Origin: Scortum barcoo
Taxonomy: Eukaryota > Chordata > Actinopteri > Centrarchiformes > Terapontidae
Direction: 5' to 3'
Assembly (NCBI GenBank): GCA_023238725.1
Contig: CM041535.1
Coordinates: forward strand, 25,163,978 to 25,227,977
DNA length: 64,000 nt
The translations under genes were made by a program, and so were the position numbers. Under the pieces are notes generated by a model. It was not told where the DNA came from, ran no database searches, and was given only the letters and a program-made list of their open reading frames with translations. Below are positions 49,210 to 63,949 of this stretch, one piece after another. Positions within the stretch are counted from its first letter, which is position 1; every line of letters starts with the position of its first letter.

Positions 49210-52200
49210 TTAACTGGTGCTGGTGTTGTCCATAGTGGCGAGCAGATGCGAGAGCTTGGCCCTCTGCGATGGCGTGATGTTCTGGCTCATGTGGATGATG
49301 CAGTCCATAGCTACATCGGGGTTGGCCTGCACAAGGCTAGAGCAGAAGAGGTAAAATATAACACAAACTTATCCGGGACAAGTTATTTCAAGTAAAAATT
49401 CAGAGGTAATGACACTCGGCTGTAAAGTAAAGTAAAACAGAAACGGGCTTGTGGTTGCACACGACCGCCACGAGTCCATCAATATTAGATGACCCAGCTG
49501 GGCTCAGCATGCATCTCATTGAGGGTTCAGTTATAGGATGGACACAGCAGCTATGAATATATGGGAACATCTTTGATTTATTTGCCCTGACTGCATTAAG
49601 ATGAAGATGTATGATCCGTGCAGTGGTAAAGTTTAATTCTTTGAATAAACTGTGTACTCATCAATTCACGTCTTCAGTGTAACTCTGTAATGTATGATCT
49701 AACATCTAAGATTTATCAAGATGACACACATAGCTTTTTGGCATTGGTAAGTTTACAGTAATGAAAATAAAACATCCATGTGTGTGTGTCTGCGTACCTG
49801 CGGATGTGTTTCAGTGTGTTCTCTCTTTTCAGGTACTTGATGTTCTCTCGGATGGCGGATCGACCGCCATCCTCCTCAGACAAATGCTTCTCAAGCCATT
49901 CAACAACCACTTGGTTATTATCCCAGAGGTATGCCTGGGAAAGGAGAGAGATGCACCTTTAAAGCTTTGATCAGATTTCACAGTGAAGTGCTCAAACGCA
50001 CCCACATGGTTTGCAGGCCACAGACAGGGAATAACTAGCTACAGAAGTGTTGATAATGCTCAGTAAAAAGGTAAAAACATACCATCACTCAACAAGTATA
50101 ATGTCAAACACCTATTCTCCAGTGTCCACAAAACTGAAACTTCATGAGCAGAGACGGTATTCTCTGACCGACACAACATACCTGAACTGTTCCTTCTGTT
50201 TCAACAAACCAGCGTCGCAGCATGGACTGCATGTGTCCGTCGCTGAGGTCCTTGTTGGCCTGCAGAATCTCACACTTCACCACCTGCTCCAACAGGAGGC
50301 GACGCAGACGCCAGTAGAAGAAAGTCCTCACGTTCTTCCAGTCCAGAATATCCTGTCAGGGGTATCAGAGGGCAAAGAAAGATACGTTTAAAGAAACATG
50401 AATCCTCTTTTCATACAGATTACTTTTTCTGCATCTCATGTTACATACACCCATGCTGCCATAATATTACAGTGGTTATGACGTGCTCACTCACAGTGAT
50501 GACTCCCTTCTCCTGCATCCTGCCCGGGGTGTCATGGAGATCTACAAACTGCACTGCCACCTGGTGGTAGATGGGCAACAAGAATTCCTCTCTTTCTTTG
50601 AGCTTTGACTCCAGCTCTTTGCACCGCTTTTCAGGCAGCTCTGGGGAAGCTGATGAAAACACAAGACTTCTCTGTAAGGTTATGAACATCACAACAGTTT
50701 TACAATTAAAAGGGAAATAAATGCAACGTGGTTATACCGGTTGGAAGAGAAATAGACTTTACCAAGCTGTTCGACCAGACTAGCATAGACTGAGTCTAGT
50801 CTTCTCATGGTCTTCAGCAGGTCCTTCCTCCTGAACTTGATCTCCACTGTACCCTCAGCCTCCAGCACACCACCTCTATGCACAGAAACGACAAACGACT
50901 CGATTATTCTCACACACACCTGCTTTGGTTGGGAAACTTCAGAGTAACCACTGAAAAACATGATTCCTTCATGTACCTGCTCTCCCTGTCTGCATATAGC
51001 TCCATACACAGTGGGTTGATTGTGGGGTCTATCACCACCCATGACCCTCCCCTCAGCTCAGCATGTGGTGGGATGTACACCAGCACCGGCTGAGAGAAAC
51101 TCCGCAGGGCGTCCACAATATAGGCCCCAAACTTTAGCACCTGGTCATACATATCTGGGAACGAAACGAGAAAAAGATTTAATGACAACTCTTTGCATGT
51201 ACTTTTGCATAACACAAAGTTTAGTGTTTGTCCTTTACCCTTCATGCCACCAGAGAAGCCTCTCCAGTTGGCAAACACCATGAGAGGCAGACGTTCGCGG
51301 TTGAAGTCACAGATCGCCTGAGCTGTTTTAAAGGCAGAGTCTGGAAACCACACCTGACCAGCCTGCTGCAGAACCTGACATCAACACACAGAGGCAAGGC
51401 CAGACGTGAAATAATACTATAAAATAATATGTTTAAATCATAAACACCATGGTGACATTTACTCACTTTAGATTCTGAATCCAGGTTTGCTGGATCTGCT
51501 GGGACTGTGAGCTCAACTGTGCGCGTTTCAACAGCAATGACACCGAGGGGGATTCCTCCTAACCTGTTTTCATTCAGCAGAGATATTGATCAAGTTATGT
51601 GAAAGGTTAAAAAAACAAACACTGCACATAAATGTAACATAAATATTGCATGAGTGTATAAATTGAATTCAAATGGATTTACCGTGCTCGGCCTACTACC
51701 ACTGTCTGAGCCCAAGACTCCATGATCTCCATGAAAGAGCCGTGGTCGAAGAATCCACTCTGCCAGGCACCTCTCACCGCTAATGACATAAACATAGACA
51801 AAGAGGAAATTAAGCAGGCCGATTAGTGACTTTCAGATACATAAATGGCGTCTTGACACTCACTGGGGTGAGGTCTCCCAGCCAGCATCCAGCGGGGGTC
51901 GTACGGTGCTTTCGTAGGCGTGTATTCTATCTCTCTGTCTACTGGATCTGTAGTTGATATAACAGGCACAGGCGAGTGTTTGTTCTGTAAAGGAGAAATA
52001 TAGTTAGTGTCAGATACTTTTAACAGACCTGAAAAGCAACTCTAGACAAACTTTCACACGTGCAGCCCAACCTTTGGCATGTAGGAGAGCCACTGGAGGA
52101 TGGTGAAGACGCCGTCAAAGTCATCTGGCACCGTGCTGTGTGTGACTCCATTATTGTGCATGATCTGGATCCCTCCCAGCTGGCTGTTGGAAGTATAAAC

Positions 52201-55055
52201 CTGTCTGCCCAAAACCTGCAAACAAACCAACACTTCAGTGACCAGACTGACTTTTTTTCACTTTTTTAACCCCCAAAATGAGCAAGTTTATATCAGCCTG
52301 CAACATTTAATTTAGTACTGAAGTGTTGAATTGAGTATTTGCATCCCTACACAACCAACTCTCAAGTTTGCTTTCTTTCCAGCATATTTTTCCTCATTAT
52401 ATTGCCAGTTTTCATATACTTTTTGTTTTCCTTTGTGTTCGGCCTTATTACACACATGCTCCAAAACATCTTATTGCTTGCTGACAACATTTAAAACAGT
52501 TGGCATGCGGAGCAAACTATTCTTAATAATAGGAAGGTCTAATGTTTTGGCAAATTTGGCAAAAGTTGATCCCAAATGTGTTCATTTTAATGAACACTGT
52601 CTCTTCATCTATAACAGTGACATTCGTTAAACCAATTCACCTTGTTGAGAGCGCCGGCTCCAGTCAGGATAATGTGAGAGTTTTCCACCTGAATCACTCT
52701 CTGTCCCAGTCGCACCAGATAGGCTCCGATTCCGATAGCCCGACACGTGACCTGCAAGAGCATAAAAAGTGACTCAGGAGAAACGTCCCAGAGGCTTCGC
52801 ATGATGGCAGAAATCAGACCCACATTCTCACCATACTAATTGTAATAATCTCCTCATAGGCTTGAGAGGACTCCCCAGCAATGGTGCCAGAACCTCGAAG
52901 GTTCTCAACCCCAAGACCTTCATCCTTCCCGATGATGTCAGTGATGATGTACCTGAATCAGAGAGGCGCAGTGATGAAGATTCAAGCAGAACAAATCTGT
53001 ATTGTATTGACACAAGTTAAGGGTGTCAAATACTTTAACAAGCTGAATTTGCTCTGTCATGAGAACTAACAGCCAATTATTCATTGTACCTGGACTCTCC
53101 ACCTTCCTCTACATGGTGACAATGAACAGCATTGGTGGAGCTGATACGTGTGTAGTCCTGCGGTGTCAAGTAAATGTACTTAAAGCCCTGCAGAGAAATG
53201 GAAATAACTTAAATCAAACATGGACATATTGCTGTGGTTATTTTCTGGACTCGTGTTTAATGTGAAAATTAGGAGCAACACATTTCAGACGTCACCTTGT
53301 AGGGGTCAGCAGGGTCAATCCAGGCCACCTGGAACATGTGTTTGAGCTCCTCAGCGAGGCCGATGCGCGCTCCGCTGTTGGCTGCGATGTAAATGCGAGG
53401 GATGCCCTCAGCACGAGCCAACTCAGATGCCCTGAGGAAGAGCTCGTCCTCCGGAGGACCAAATGAGCCGATCTGGTGAGTGATGTCGTTACAGATGACA
53501 ATGATATCTCGGCCCTCGGGGTACTCTGGAGTCTTCATCTTCATCCTGAAGGCAACCATTCCCACCTGATGAAGAGAGGTAATAGTGGTTATCAGAGTCA
53601 TCACACTGAGAGCACCTTAACTGGTAAAAGCTCTGAAAGGTGAAAAGCATCTTACATCATTGTCACCAGGGAGACGGTTCATCTGCACAAGACGACCTTG
53701 AGGGTCCAGAACCAGCTCGGTGCACATCAGCACGTCGTTGGGTTGTTTCTCTGCTGGACCCCACAGCTTAAACAGAGCCTACAGGGAGATATTCAGTATC
53801 AGTTAGACATCTTAAGAACCAAAATAAAATAAATCAACCTAATTCATTCATTCATTAGCTGTACCTGTCTGAACATCTCAGGGAAGTCATAGACGTATGT
53901 AGTCCCTAGAGTCTGAGCCTGGAAACGTTTGGCCTGCAGCAGGTCTTTGGTCACGTACGGAGTATTGATCAGCATGCCATGCAAAAGACCCTGCTTATCT
54001 CCATATGACTGGAACATGATCTAAAAAGAAAGAAAGATCATCGGGTGAATGAGTGATTAATTTAAACATAAAAATGCAATCATAAAACCACCACACAGAA
54101 CAAATAATTCACCACGTCCAAATCCTTTGGTTGACATTTGATTTCAGAAAAATGCTTGAAGGCTGCCTCCCCAAACTGTCCTCACCTGTCCAGAACTTGG
54201 GTCTGTGACCTCCTTGTATAGGCTGATGTCCAAATAATAGCCAGACTCATTAGTGAGAAACAGGCGGATGGGAACGGCATTCCCAGTTGGTGTCAGTCGG
54301 ATGTTGATCTTCAGCTCAGCCTGCAGGACGCGCAGCTTCCAAAGACGGCTGCCATAGCGCATCACCATGGAGCGAACAGACTCCTCTATCTGAGCATCCC
54401 AGGAAGAAGAAGACAAGGAAATTAAAAAAAGACCACTGAGAAATAAATTTCACACATACGCAGAAATCAATGAGCAGGTTAATGTGAGTGAAACTATAAT
54501 ACAGTACTATGGTAGCACACTGACTTTAGACGGGTCCATGATGACAGTGGGGACAAAGTTGAGGAAGATGTGGTTGCAGTCTGTACGGACAGAGGTGTTA
54601 CTGAAGGCCACCTCCAACTCATCCATGGCCTCTAACAGAAGACGCTCTCCCTCATTTTGTAGATATTCAAAGGAGGCTTCCTGGTTGTCAATAAAAAAAT
54701 AATTTACATCACCAGAATAACTATAATGAGGTGGTAATCAGTCAATAATCTGTGCATTTCTGCTGCTCTGCTTACTTTGGTGATGAGATCTGAATGGCGG
54801 ATAATAGCTCGTATGAAGAAGCGGTAGTCTGTGACTTCAGCCCCCTTCTGAACACGAGCGGCGCCGAGGTAGAGGTGCATCTTGTGGTTGGCACAGGGAA
54901 CAGCTGTCAGGTCAAAGTTCCTCATGCGACTGAGCTCCAGCTGAAACGCCAAAGCTGGCTCCAGGTTACGGTAAATACGATCCTCCTGGAACTGAGGAAG
55001 GCACAGAGTGGAGCTATCATCATCATCAGCTCAATATCAGCTCAGTAACTAGCTG

Positions 55056-55113
<58 letters not shown>

Positions 55114-58100
55114 CACTTACCCCATCTCTGGCTCGAAACGTGAAGAACTTGGGAAATTCTCTCTGTTGAAATAATGTCAGATATTTTAAAAGTAAATGCG
55201 AGTACTTAAATGAGTTATACTGTTAGGACTAATAACTAATAAGTGCAGCAGGTGAGGAACCTGTGAATATTGTCATTTTGGTATATAAAGGTATGAACTG
55301 CCACACTATGCTGTGTCACCTCTTGCTTAATGACAATATAAAGATTTGACTGTGATTTGCAAGAAGATGGTTCACACGCAGTTAAGAGGGGATAGCTATG
55401 CTAAAAACAGAGTATCTACATTATTATAAGTTCTATTTTTATTAAAAGAGAAATCAGCCAGTTATAAATGTAATGTAGGCAACAGCATATATAGAAAATG
55501 TGTTTTTGTCAGATGTCAGAAAATGTGATTTTTTAATTAAATATGAATATTAGCCATTTATTCACCCTCTTAGTCTATTTATTAATGACTCAGGTGCAAT
55601 AGATCCAAGTAAAGACTGAGTTGTAAGCATGTAAGTCATCTATGACCTGTTGTACATAAAAAAATTTAAAAAAAAATTTAAAAAAAGTGAGGAATCAACA
55701 GCCAAGCTGTATGCAATACATTAAAAATAAAATATATGAAAATACACAGTCACACAGTGGCCCCAATGAAAATGGTGCCCCTACTGAGATTGTTGTTGAA
55801 TTACCTTCTGTGCAATCAAAAATGTGATTCTCCTGATTCCATACTCAAACAGCACAGCTTTCTGTAATGATAAAAACATTTTCAATTCAGTAATAAAAAA
55901 CTAATTCAATAACTCACATCTATAAAAATCAGTCTTGTGTCATGAAGCTAGCCGACCTTTGACTGGGCAAAAGCAGTGAAGGCTGTAACCAGGACATCGT
56001 CATCCTCTGTGTCTGCTGTTTTTATGGACACATTAATGATGTGGATTGGATTGTCCCTCGAATTCTGTCAGTGATGAAAGAGAGATTGGCGATGACAAAC
56101 AGCCTTTTTGCTGACAAGCTGCTGACAATTACACACCCACAGTGCTCACCTTGAAGGTCTCCTCCTCATAGAGACCGGAGCAGGACTCGGAGAACGGAGC
56201 GCTCTCCAGGAGAGGCTCTGCAAAGCTGGTGAGAACTTCATCAAAATTTCTGAAAAAGAAAAAGAAATACATCAACAGGCAGCATCTTATTGTAATTTTA
56301 ATATATATATATTTGCCATAAATAAAGAGGGAAAAGGAATTTTAAAAAGTGACCTTTTGAAGTCGTCAAAACACTGGAAAGCCACCATGGCACCCATACG
56401 CTGACAGGGTGGAGACAAAGCTCCCTCCAGGAAGAGGTCGCTGCTCTGCCGCCTCATTTTAAACTGGCCTAATCCACTGACGGGAACAGGAATCCTGAAA
56501 AACACACACAGACAGTGACAGCAAAGACAGGACCACTGAATGATCGCAGAGAGGTTTGCTTGTGCAGAAAACACTGAACAGCCAAAATATTCATACAGAG
56601 AGCAATTAAAGCAAGTCATGTTCGTTTCTATTTAACAAAGCCATCACGTATAACCACCCTCATGTCCAATTAGAATTATAAAGAGCTGATAGGTATATTT
56701 TTGATGTTTTGAATTAAAAGGGACAATGAAGTGTTGTTATCAGGAGCGATTGTTACTATATCTGATTGAGAGCTTGCAAATCAAGAATCAAAAAGGTGAT
56801 GCTGGAGAATTCAGGTTCACTAGCAGTCAACAAAATGGCAGGCTTGAAGTTTTTAAGAGGAACATAGAATCAAAATTAAAGAAGTGCCTCTCAAAAAGCT
56901 CAGTATCACTTTACAAGTCGAGAGAAGCAACAACAACCAAAAAAAAAAAGTCACATGGAGAAGCTCAGCTAACAAAGTGAATTAAGAAGGACTTGTTAGA
57001 GGAGTCCTTCGGCGAATGTTTCTGCTTTCACAGGACAGAAGGAAGAAAAAACAAAAAAAGCAAGCTTTCAACATGCATTTCTGTGAGACATACACACGAT
57101 CAGGTGGTTTGGCTGGTTGGGAGGAGCTTTACTCTACCTGTTCAGAGTAGGGCTGCTCCCTCTGAAATAAGATGATTGACAGGTGAATATCAGCAGTGGA
57201 TGACCAAATTGTATGTCAAGCTCAAGGCATTATTATTGGATTAAAGCACTTCTGACAGGGCGCTTTGCACATTCGCATTAATGTCCAGTGGGGTCATCAT
57301 TCTGCACTCAGAGTTAGCCATAAGCAGTCACAGCAGCAGTTTACAGGCCGCTCTCCACCTGTGCCACTTTTTTACATCGGACTTATCTTTACTGATCCAC
57401 CCCGCCATGTGTTATTGATCTGTGGACTATAAGTCTTTGCAGGGTGGTTTAGTGAACTTGAACTACCTGTTGGGATGCGATGACGGCAGCATGAACTGGA
57501 AGTCCACGGCGCACGTTCCATCCTGCAGCTGGTGATGCTGGATGCTGTTTAGCTCGTAGGCGATGTAAGCTCTGCGCACGTACACCTGAAGGTCGAGACA
57601 GAGTGAGTAATGAGGAAATTAAAAAAAAAAAAAAATGCACAAGAAAGAAAAGTCTTTGGTGCGAATCCACCGACTTTACCTCCAGGGCGGCCATGCAGAC
57701 GACTTGGTTAGAGTGGTAGAAGAAATTGGGCAAAACATCAAAAATGGAGGTTTCAGAGAGAATTAGTTTCTGTGCCAAATAGACAAACAAATATATATTA
57801 AATTGATATTCCAGCTGTTAAAAATGGATAAATGCAATGAGATCTGTCCACGTGAGGCTCACCTTCAAGTTTTCTGGACAAAACTGGTGGCCGTACATGT
57901 CGATGGCTGACAGGAAGATGGACTCCACCTGGTTGTGCCTCAGCTCGTATGATGGTAAATGGGAGGCAATCAAGACCTGAGACATGTTTACAAATCAAAT
58001 ATCAGTAAAAAAAACACATTGTAATTGTAAAAACATCCCAAACAGACAGTGTTTTAACTCCAGGCGGCCTTCGATGTTACCTGTCTGGCTCTCAAGGCCA

Positions 58101-61100
58101 CCTTTGAGTTCTCCATCTTGCTGAGCTGCGTGAGCTCGTTCAGGATGGCCATCAGCTCGTCCGCCAGCATGGGATCTCGTCCGCACAGTTGGTCCTACAC
58201 AGTGTATAAAGTTTTTATTTTTCACTCAAAACTCAAAAGGGGTGAAGGATTGATTCATGTACACAAGGCGGCTGCGAGGTTGATGAACGCCTTACTATGA
58301 GCATCGTGACGAGGATGTTCTTCTTGGAGACCTGGGCGTGAGAGAAGATGTACTCCAGCACAGGACTCATGTCGGGTTTGTGCTGCTCCCTCAGCTTGAT
58401 AACGCACTTGTCATAATGAGCTGAGCAGAGGAAGAGTAAAATTAGGTCGGCTATGACAAGCCTCAACTCCTCATTTACAGTTTTCATATAGAGTTTCCTG
58501 TATCTATGTCACCTTGCTGAAACTGCATCTCCACTTGCAGGTATTTCTTCAGCAGATCCAGAACCACCGACTTCATATAACCACGAATTCCACTGCGGTA
58601 CCTGAACAGCACACATTCAAACATGCGTCAATCAACATAATACCCATATTACTCTGTATGTTAATGTATTACTGCTGCATCTGACACAAAAGAAGAAACT
58701 AACCTCTGCACCAGCTGAACAATACTCTGAGTGTTCATGAAGAACACCTCTCGATCAGCCTTCCTCTGTAAAGTGGCTGCATGGCTGTCTAGAATATTTG
58801 CAATCTGGAACAAAAAAAGGCAAATGTCATCACATCATACTGACATCACTGACTTCTCAAATGCGTCCAGCAGCGTGTCACCGTGCATCTCTCACCTTTT
58901 GGCTCGGGAACTGGCAGAGGACGGAGGTGATGTTGCTCGCGTACTGGGCCATGACTTTACGGATATCTTTCTCCACACCGGGGGGGATGCGACTCGCCAC
59001 ACTCGTCATGATCTCCTGGAGTTCCAGCAGTGGCAGCGAGGGGTCCCTTAAGGTCTTCATCAGGATGGCCACCCACTGTTTCAGCTGCAGATACAACCAT
59101 GTAACTAATGAAACAGATGATAAAATTAAGAATGTGTATCAGCGGACGGCCTGCTCTGTACCTTGCTGCTGAAGAAGGGCTCTTCGAGGCAGTAACCATC
59201 CATGACTTTACCCAAGTTTTCGAGCACGCTGTGAAACACCTGGTGAAGCTTTTCCCCGACAGTGGGCAGCGGTTGTTGGGGCGGCAGTATGGCCGTGTTG
59301 AGCTCCACCTGTGACAGGAAGAGAAAGTAGGAAAGAAAAGACAAACAAGAGACAAGAGACAGTTAAAACATGGGAAACAAGGTAAAGCAAAGCTTAAACA
59401 ACCAACAATAAACATGGCAAATTAATACTCCAGCGGATACATCTGGACTAGTTTCACTCTTCTGAGCCAAGACAGAAAGATCAGGATAATCCTATGAAGC
59501 AGTATGAATTACAAAGCACTTTTAAAGCAGAAGTAGGTAACTTATTTAAAAATGACAGAAACACTTTATTTTAGTGCTCCGTAAATTTCTTCTGCAGATG
59601 TAAGGGCAGATAAACAACAACTAATCAATACCATAGAGAGAGGGGAAGGGACCCAGAAGTTATACTCTAATTTTCAAAATAAGACCACTCTCTCTTAATC
59701 TTACTGATTTCAAGAGAACAATGTATTCACTCTAAGTTGTGATTTTCTGCTCACTTACCCGATGTATACTGCTGGGGTCATCCAGGTCGATATGTGCCAC
59801 CACACAGCCGGGCTCCAGAACTGCTCCAGGTCTCTTCAGGAAGTGGACACAACCAGTCTGCTGCACGGTCAACGTCATCACCATCTTCATCACCTTAAGC
59901 CGCGGCACAAAGAGCAAGTCAACAGAAATAATAAAAAAGACCCAGCTCGCCTCAAAAACTCAATTTTTACCAAACACTCACCTCAATCTCTGCATACGTC
60001 TCTCCTGCACAAATGTGCCCCCCGTCCTCGATCATGTACTGCAGCAGTTTACCAGCAGAGGGCGACCTCAGCACCGTGGGATCCCTCTCCTTCTCAAACA
60101 CACACGTCTTGTTGCCAACGGTGATACGGTAGCTGTGACAATGAAGTCATTCAGACAAAAACGAGTAAAAAAAACAAACAAACAAACAAACAGACGGCTA
60201 CAGATGTACACAGATTCAACACGCTCTCACCTGTCCACCTCCTCCTTCATGTAGGTGGTGTGGCTGCTGCCGTCGTAGGACAGCAGGAGGCCGCCGTCAC
60301 TCAGCCTGTGGACGTCTATCTCAATGTTGGAGCCGTTCATGACGATGACATACGTTGTTGGGGATTGGCGAGCCACCTGCAGATGGCAGCAGTGATAATT
60401 TATTGACTAAAAAATGGGGGTTGAGTCAAACAAGGAGCATGTGAAAGGAATTAAGAGATACCTTGAGGCAGTACTTGACTCCTTCATATATCAGGTCCAC
60501 GCTGACAGAGTTGAGCAGACTGGCTGCAGGCAGTACTTGGCCTCTACAGATGCAGCAGATAATGTTTTAACAGAGGTTAATTTTTTAAAACATGCAGCAA
60601 GACTCGGGCCACGACTACTGACCTTTCCAGTGAATGCAGGAAGTCGGACATGCTCTTTTGGAAGCTCGCATCGGCAACATGCAAAGCGCCACAAACAATG
60701 CCCAGCATGGTGTCCGGTCTCTCCGCCTGTAGGACGAGCAAATAGCTTTGTTAAATCAAGAAATTGCACCCTAATTTTTTTTTTTTAAAAGTACCTCAGT
60801 GTGTAACGATTAACAGCATGAGGTGTCTTTTCCTACCTGCACTTTCTCTGCAATGAGGTAATCCAACCAGCTGGTGTCGATGTCGTTGTTTCTGAAGCTT
60901 TCCGTCTCCAGCAGCTTTATCAAGTATTCAACCGTGGTCCTGAAGTCACCTCTGATGGACAGCTCCTTCATAGCCACCACCATGTTCCTGTAGCAAAATA
61001 TGACACGTCCTGAGATTTAGACTTTTTTATGCTTTAACTTTATATGACCATATTGCACTATTAATTAATTATTATTTAATTATGCTATTATTTAAGTGCT

Positions 61101-63839
61101 TTAGTTGCAAAGGTATACTGCACTTGTCTTTCAAGACTATATTATATGATCATGCTTCCAACATTTCAACATGTTATTGCATCAGAGGCAGTTAAAACAT
61201 CGGGGCAGATGTTGCCTCACAGCTGACACTTGACAGCTTGTACTGATGCTTCAAAGATCAGACATCTTGCATCAATAACAAAAAAAAAGGAGGCTTACGA
61301 AATGGCTTCTTCACGGTTCTCGCCCCAGGAGAAGCAGTGTCCAAACTGGGAGTCCGCAAACTCATGCAGGCCACCAGCTGCCCCCACGCTGAAGTAACCC
61401 CACACGTTTTTACTGCTGCGGAAGTTCAGCTCCTGCACAGTGCCAGAACTGGGCTTGAACCCCTGTGAGAGAAGAGGACAACAATTCAGCGGTGCAAATA
61501 GAAACAACCTCAAAAAATCAGTTTTGTGTGTTGATGAGATTAAGCTGCACCTCATCGGGGTTCTCACTGGTGATCCGAGCAGCTATAACGTGCCCTCTTG
61601 GACTTGGCATGCACTCCGGAGTCTCAAAGTTAATGATGGAGTCGCCCCACGGAGCTTCTCCATACAGCAAGCGGATATCCTTTATCCTATGAAGGGGAAT
61701 GCCCATCGCAATCTATCGGAGATGAAACAGTAACATGAGTTAAAATTAAAATCTCGGATCTGGCTATAGTTAGCTGTGGAGTAATGACTGACAGACCTGA
61801 AGCTGGGCAGCTGGCAGGTTTACATCTGCGATCATCTCTGTACAGGGATGTTCCACCTGCAGGCGAGGATTCAGCTCCAGGAAATGAAAGCTGCCGTCTT
61901 CAGAAAAGAGGTATTCAACAGTACCTGTGCTCACGTAGCCCACCATCCTCGCCAGTCGCACAGCAAACTGGACCGGAGAGAGGAGACACAATGTCAAGAC
62001 TCAATCGGAGTCAATCAGGGTGGGAAAATAAATAGAAACAGTGACGTAAACCGACCTGCTCCATTTGCTCGAATGTTGAGGGAGCAGCTATGGTGGCCGG
62101 AGCCTCCTCTATGATCTTCTGGTGCCTTCTCTGGATGGAGCAGTCCCGTCCGAACAGAGAGATGGCGTTTCCGTACTCATCAGCCAGTATCTGCACCTCG
62201 AGGTGTCTCGCATGCTGCGCCAGCTGCATGACAAAGATCGGCGAGCCAGGTACCTCTGTCTGAACCTGCACTCAAAAGGAGGAAAAGGTAATAAAAAAAT
62301 GTAAGAAGTGTGTCAAATTCAACTGCATATGGAGCTGTCTAAATTACAAAAGAGCTTTAGATGTAATAACACTAACCTGTCTGAAGGAATTTGGAAAATC
62401 CTCTGAACTTTCCACTTTCCGAATACCTTTTCCACCTCCACCCTCAGAGGCCTTTATAACAACGGGATAACCAATGAGCTCAGCCCCCTGCAAGGAAACA
62501 CCACAGAAAACATCACTTAACAAAAGATATTTGCATGAATGGAATAATTTGGAGAAAAAATAAGCAAATGTGTAGATGCTATGTTATGTCTTTGCTAAAT
62601 ATGCTCACAGCCAGCCCTTCATCTACATCCTGAACACAGCCCTTTGCGTAGACCTCTGGAGGGACACTGATCACGATGCCCTGTCTTTGGTCCTCTTCTG
62701 CCCAGTCCACTCTCAGACCTGGATCACCATGAAACACAAGGATGGGACTTGAAAAACATCATATTCACTCAATTCAGATGCAGAAATTTATATCCACAGT
62801 ACAGTTTAAGAAGTGAGACAGCGTGGGAGGTAAAGTGTCACCTGATCCGCTCCACGGTAGTGTGGGAATGTCAGCGCTCTGAGCCACAATGGAAGAAGCC
62901 ACCTTATCTCCCAGAGCCCACATGGCCTTACTCGACGGCCCTGAGAGAAGTACGCTCAATTAACAAAGACATCTGACGCGGCCACGGACAGACCAAATAA
63001 AAATAACTTCAACGCTCTGTGATTTTCAAAAGTTTTTACCCATGAATGATATTCCTGCTTTGTTGAGCAGCTCAGGTAGTTTGGGATTTTCTGAGGCGTG
63101 ACCCCAGCCAACCCACACAGCCTGTTAACAGACACATAATCATTTATCACAGGGTCAAAGAGGAAAACTCAGAAAGAACAGTGTTGTTGAGATAAATGGT
63201 GAAAAGTACCTGCACTGGGATCCTTTTAGCGATGTCCACTATCAGCTCTACGTTGGCATAGTTGTTATTGTTGGACCCGCCGGGTACAGGAACATAATGG
63301 TCTGCCATTTTTATGTATTCTAAAAAAGGAAAAAGGAAAAATAATTTTCTTTGGCACTTTGGTCAAACATCTGATGTACAGTTTGGACTCACTTTCTAGT
63401 CTTTGGCCCTGACTGTCACTCAGGTAACTGCTCGGTGATAACTGCTGGCTCGTAAAAAATGATAAGTTCACACTAACCTGCATTCGCTTTCAAGTCTTCG
63501 GGGGTTACCATGACCACAAAACGGATGGTCCTTTCATTGCGAAACATTTCGTAGGACCAGCGGCGGATAGATCGCATGCATTTGACTGCAGCTATGCCAT
63601 TGTTGGCGATCAGCACCTGGAATAGACACAGAAACAACACATGAAGCCCTAAAGAAGACATGCTGTGGTGTCATTAAGCAAGGAAAAGCAGGAGTTTCAG
63701 TCTTACTTTTTCAATGATTCGGTTGCCACCAAATCGGGTGACAAACTCAGCAGGAGAGGCCACGGTGAAGTCCCTCTGAAGATCCATCTTTCTGTGCTCG
63801 CGGCCTTTTTTCACCAAGTGAAGACCAGACATGCTAGAC
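49210..63839 (-). CDS. acacb: Acetyl-CoA carboxylase 2 (beta), lacking only the N-terminal exon(s)
   Basis: About 51 coding exons from 63839 to TAA at 49210-49212. The first seen, 63839 to about 63707, reads [16 protein letters not shown], with the AMPK-target Ser, then [15 protein letters not shown]. The biotin carboxylase domain follows (63.6-60.4 kb): [57 protein letters not shown]. The biotinyl motif VMKMVMTL is at about 59759-59894. The central ACC region covers 59.3-54.1 kb. The carboxyltransferase (53.8-49.2 kb) shows [53 protein letters not shown] and [16 protein letters not shown]2 makes malonyl-CoA at the mitochondrial outer membrane, restraining CPT1 and fatty-acid oxidation. RLLYGE after IKDI favours ACACB over ACACA (RMMYG), and the FOXN4 neighbour agrees. 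The mitochondrial targeting part would be beyond 64000. No damaged motif was found. Confidence 0.95.
55058..55108 (+). repeat. (TA)n microsatellite in an acacb intron
   Basis: About 25 uninterrupted TA units, beginning about 12 bases before the acacb exon at about 55165-55120 when read on the plus strand, i.e. just downstream of that exon's donor on the coding strand. Confidence 0.9.
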
Positions 63840-63884
63840 CTGCAGTGAAAAGAGTTCATGCAAACACAGCGAAAACACAATTAC

Positions 63885-63949
63885 CTGAGTGTATTCTGCT
63901 CTGTGAGATCAGTCACAACATATATCAAATAATCCAGATCGTCCTCCAT
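63885..63949 (-). CDS. acacb: Candidate alternative first coding exon of acacb
   Basis: On the minus strand an ATG at 63949-63947 opens 21 codons (MEDDLDYLIYVVTDL..NTL) ending AG at a GTAATT donor (after 63885). Joined to the acceptor at 63840 (CACTGCAG), the split codon is AG|G, giving ..[14 protein letters not shown] in the correct frame. The upstream gene side is cut by the window end. Against it: the intron would be only 45 nt, well under the usual vertebrate minimum, and no similarity to a known ACC N-terminus was recognised. It could instead be part of 5' flanking sequence, with a farther exon used. Confidence 0.3.

Noticed and set aside
49210..63839. Assigning the carboxylase as acaca (ACC1)
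   Set aside because: The foxn4-myo1h-kctd10-ube3b-mmab neighbourhood is that of ACACB, and RLLYGE matches ACACB rather than ACACA.
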